64,000 nucleotides of DNA, taken from assembly GCF_900182915.1 (NCBI RefSeq), contig NZ_FXUG01000001.1, positions 248,001 through 312,000 on the forward strand, given 5' to 3'. Position numbers and translations under genes: made by a program. The notes below the pieces were generated by a model. It had not been told where the DNA came from and did not search any database. It was given only the letters and a program-made list of their open reading frames with translations. The stretch is from Neorhodopirellula lusitana. GTDB lineage: Bacteria; Planctomycetota; Planctomycetia; Pirellulales; Pirellulaceae. Positions 62,221 through 64,000 of this stretch are shown here, in pieces. Numbering within the stretch: the stretch's first letter is position 1; each line of letters begins with the position of its first letter.

Positions 62221-64000
62221 CTATGAGAGGCCGATGTACTCGATTCCGGACGCGTAAGACTGATTCGATTGAATCTTGGAGATTGCTTCTTCCATCGCGT
62301 AGTAATTTTCCAGCAGTCGCTCGCGTTGTGCATCGAGACGCACGTTCATGGAGGCGACACGTTCGCTGTTGTAATCGAGTTGGTTGCTCAACGTGAGTGT
62401 CTTGTTGATCAACATGCCACTGTCAGCGGCAGCAAAGCGATCAGCGAGGTCGCTTAGTTTTCCAACCAGGCCGATATTTTCGTCGGTGTCAGGATCGGTG
62501 CGATTGAAAAAGTCTTCTACGCCTTCGGGATCGTCTTCGATCGCTGCTCGCAGTTTCGTTTCATCGACTTGCAGTTGGCCGTTTTCGTCGAGTCGTACAC
62601 CGACTTGTCCTAGCGATTGAACGGTCCCGCCATATAGCGGGCTTGTGAGTAGCCGAGAATATCCGTTTTGGATTCGCAGTGTTTCGGTCGAGCCGAACAG
62701 CAACCCGACTTCACTGGCGTCAGCGTCGTAGTAAGTCGCGTCGGCGATCAGTTCTTGCAGCTTGTTATATTGTTCGGCGAATCGTGTGATCGCGGTAACC
62801 ACTTGAGCTGGATCGTCGTCGACACTGATGGTGATGGGTTCGTCGGAGACTTCCTTCACGGTCAGGTTCAGGCCGCTCACTGAATCTTCGAAAACACCGT
62901 CGCTTGAATTGAGGAAGCGTGGCGTGCCGCCATCACTTGACAGTGAGATGACTGCATCTTGCCCTTTCGAGACGGTTCGTAGGTTCATCTCGAGGCCTTC
63001 GGTATTGATACCGATGCGTCCTGCCTCGCCCGCTTTGCTGGAGCGGATCTGCAGCGAGAAGGTGCCGTCGTCGTTGGCCAACACGGATGCGTTGGAGTAA
63101 CGCCCCGACTCGTTCAGTTTTTCGACGATCGATTCGAGTGTATCGTCGGCTTCGATCTCAATCGTGAGAGCATCGCTACCCGACAAAGAGCCTTCAATCG
63201 ATGAGCCCGCAATTCCTAGATTCTCGGCAACTTGGCCGGTGCCCGTGTCGGTGATCTTTAGCGACAGCGATCCACTCGCGTTATCCACGATTTGGATTCC
63301 GTCGCCGGCTTCGTTGAGTGATGCGGTCACATCAATCGACAGGCCATTGATCTTGTCGATCAAGTCGCCAACGGTTTCAATCTCATCGGCCGTGATATTG
63401 ATCGCGCCAGTGCCACCGGAACTATCGCGGATCGTAAAACTTCCTGTTCCGACGCCAATCCCTTGATTCAGTGACGTCAGTTCGGAATCACGTGTGACGG
63501 TTTGTAGGTTCAGGTCTTCGCCGTTGATGATCCCTGAATCGGTGGATGCTGCGACACCGAGTTTGGCGGCGGTTTCGTCACTGCTGGATACTTCGAAGGT
63601 GTTTTCACCGCCTGAAACGTCTCGCAAACGAATGCCGTTGCCCGCATCGTTGATCCGGGCAATCAGGTCGAGTCCTGACGCGTTGATCGTGTCGATGATT
63701 TCGCCGAGCGAGGTAGCGGACGATACGTCCACGTTCGCGCTGGTTCCATCGGCAAGCGTGATGTCAAAATTGGTGAGGTCGGTCAGGCCAGCTCCGCCGT
63801 TAAGCTGGGTGAGTGCCGCACCGCTAAGGGCGTTGGTTCCCTCGGGAAGATCGATCGAATTGCCATCGACCGTGGAGGATGCCTCATCGATTCCCCACAG
63901 TCCGAGATCGGCTGCGGTTTCCGCGGTCCCGAGTTGCTCTACCTTCAGGTTTGAAACCGTTTGGCCGGTCTGGTCGATCAGCCGGATCTTGCCGTCTTTG
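62221..64000 (-). CDS. fliD: Flagellar hook-capping protein FliD-like, 5' end outside the window
   Basis: Open to the window edge, so the N-terminus is missing; about 593 residues are visible. It has several repeats of the flagellin hook IN type: SLGEIIDTINASG-LDLIARINDAGNGIRL, TVGDLIDKINGLSIDVTASL with GDGIQIVD, TLESIVEKLNESG with NDDGTFSLQI, and an earlier GKIRLID near the edge. The FliD C-terminal part follows (ITRFAEQYNKLQELIADATY, LTSPLYGGTVQSLGQVGVRL, EDDPEGVEDFFN) and the end region LDAQRERLLENYYAMEEAIS. FliD caps the filament and helps flagellin polymerise. The number of repeats suggests a protein longer than the usual 450-650 residues. Confidence 0.85.
   Translation of the reverse strand, partial: KDGKIRLIDQTGQTVSNLKVEQLGTAETAADLGLWGIDEASSTVDGNSIDLPEGTNALSGAALTQLNGGAGLTDLTNFDITLADGTSANVDVSSATSLGEIIDTINASGLDLIARINDAGNGIRLRDVSGGENTFEVSSSDETAAKLGVAASTDSGIINGEDLNLQTVTRDSELTSLNQGIGVGTGSFTIRDSSGGTGAINITADEIETVGDLIDKINGLSIDVTASLNEAGDGIQIVDNASGSLSLKITDTGTGQVAENLGIAGSSIEGSLSGSDALTIEIEADDTLESIVEKLNESGRYSNASVLANDDGTFSLQIRSSKAGEAGRIGINTEGLEMNLRTVSKGQDAVISLSSDGGTPRFLNSSDGVFEDSVSGLNLTVKEVSDEPITISVDDDPAQVVTAITRFAEQYNKLQELIADATYYDADASEVGLLFGSTETLRIQNGYSRLLTSPLYGGTVQSLGQVGVRLDENGQLQVDETKLRAAIEDDPEGVEDFFNRTDPDTDENIGLVGKLSDLADRFAAADSGMLINKTLTLSNQLDYNSERVASMNVRLDAQRERLLENYYAMEEAISKIQSNQSYASGIEYIGLS

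Noticed and set aside
1..64000. Insertion sequences, prophage or integrative element boundaries
   Set aside because: No transposase, integrase or tRNA gene with a flanking repeat was found, although relics show deletions in 35-42.5 kb.

Overview
The window looks like chromosomal DNA of a marine planctomycete close to Rhodopirellula (Pirellulaceae). The signs are two DUF1559 pseudopilin-like proteins with prepilin-type N-termini, five secreted formylglycine sulfatases, DUF1080 and (as a relic) DUF1552 domains, a remnant ECF sigma / FecR-LamG pair of planctomycete type, and flagellar genes scattered outside any large flagellar operon. No rRNA, tRNA, CRISPR array, insertion sequence or phage gene was recognised.

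1-13.7 kb is housekeeping: proA, fliM, a DUF4261 protein, an orphan NarL-type response regulator, a DEAD-box RNA helicase, trigger factor, a small acidic membrane protein, trmL, a zinc-ribbon protein, a short-chain dehydrogenase and a long coiled-coil protein with a C-terminal zinc ribbon. A gene-free stretch of about 1 kb before tig holds several unrelated short tandem repeats.

13.9-18.6 kb carries an exported S9 prolyl peptidase, then a DUF1559 protein with a 60-residue lipoprotein. The same two-gene arrangement recurs at 58.1-59.7 kb.

18.7-51.5 kb is a polysaccharide-degradation region. It holds a GH115-type glucuronidase, a multidomain esterase, GH29 and GH95 fucosidases, a DUF1080 protein, four S1-type sulfatases, an alginate-lyase-family protein, a serine protease with PDZ domains and an inactive second protease domain, a GH28 protein, a 798-residue secreted protein of unknown family, a GYF_2 membrane protein and a GH172 protein. 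Together they suggest desulfation, deacetylation, defucosylation and removal of uronic acids from a sulfated, fucose- and uronate-containing polysaccharide such as an algal fucan. The substrate is inferred. Several relics sit among these genes: a frameshifted Tat-exported protein, the C-terminus of a DUF1552 protein, and an ECF sigma gene with three in-frame stops running into a broken FecR/LamG gene.

52.0-57.6 kb holds two tightly coupled pairs: an HlyD-like adaptor overlapping a terpene-cyclase-fold protein, then a membrane histidine kinase with a large extracytoplasmic sensor overlapping a NarL-type regulator. 58.1-64 kb holds the second DUF1559/lipoprotein pair, a fifth sulfatase, a small unknown protein, and the 3' part of a fliD-like gene that runs off the window on the minus strand.
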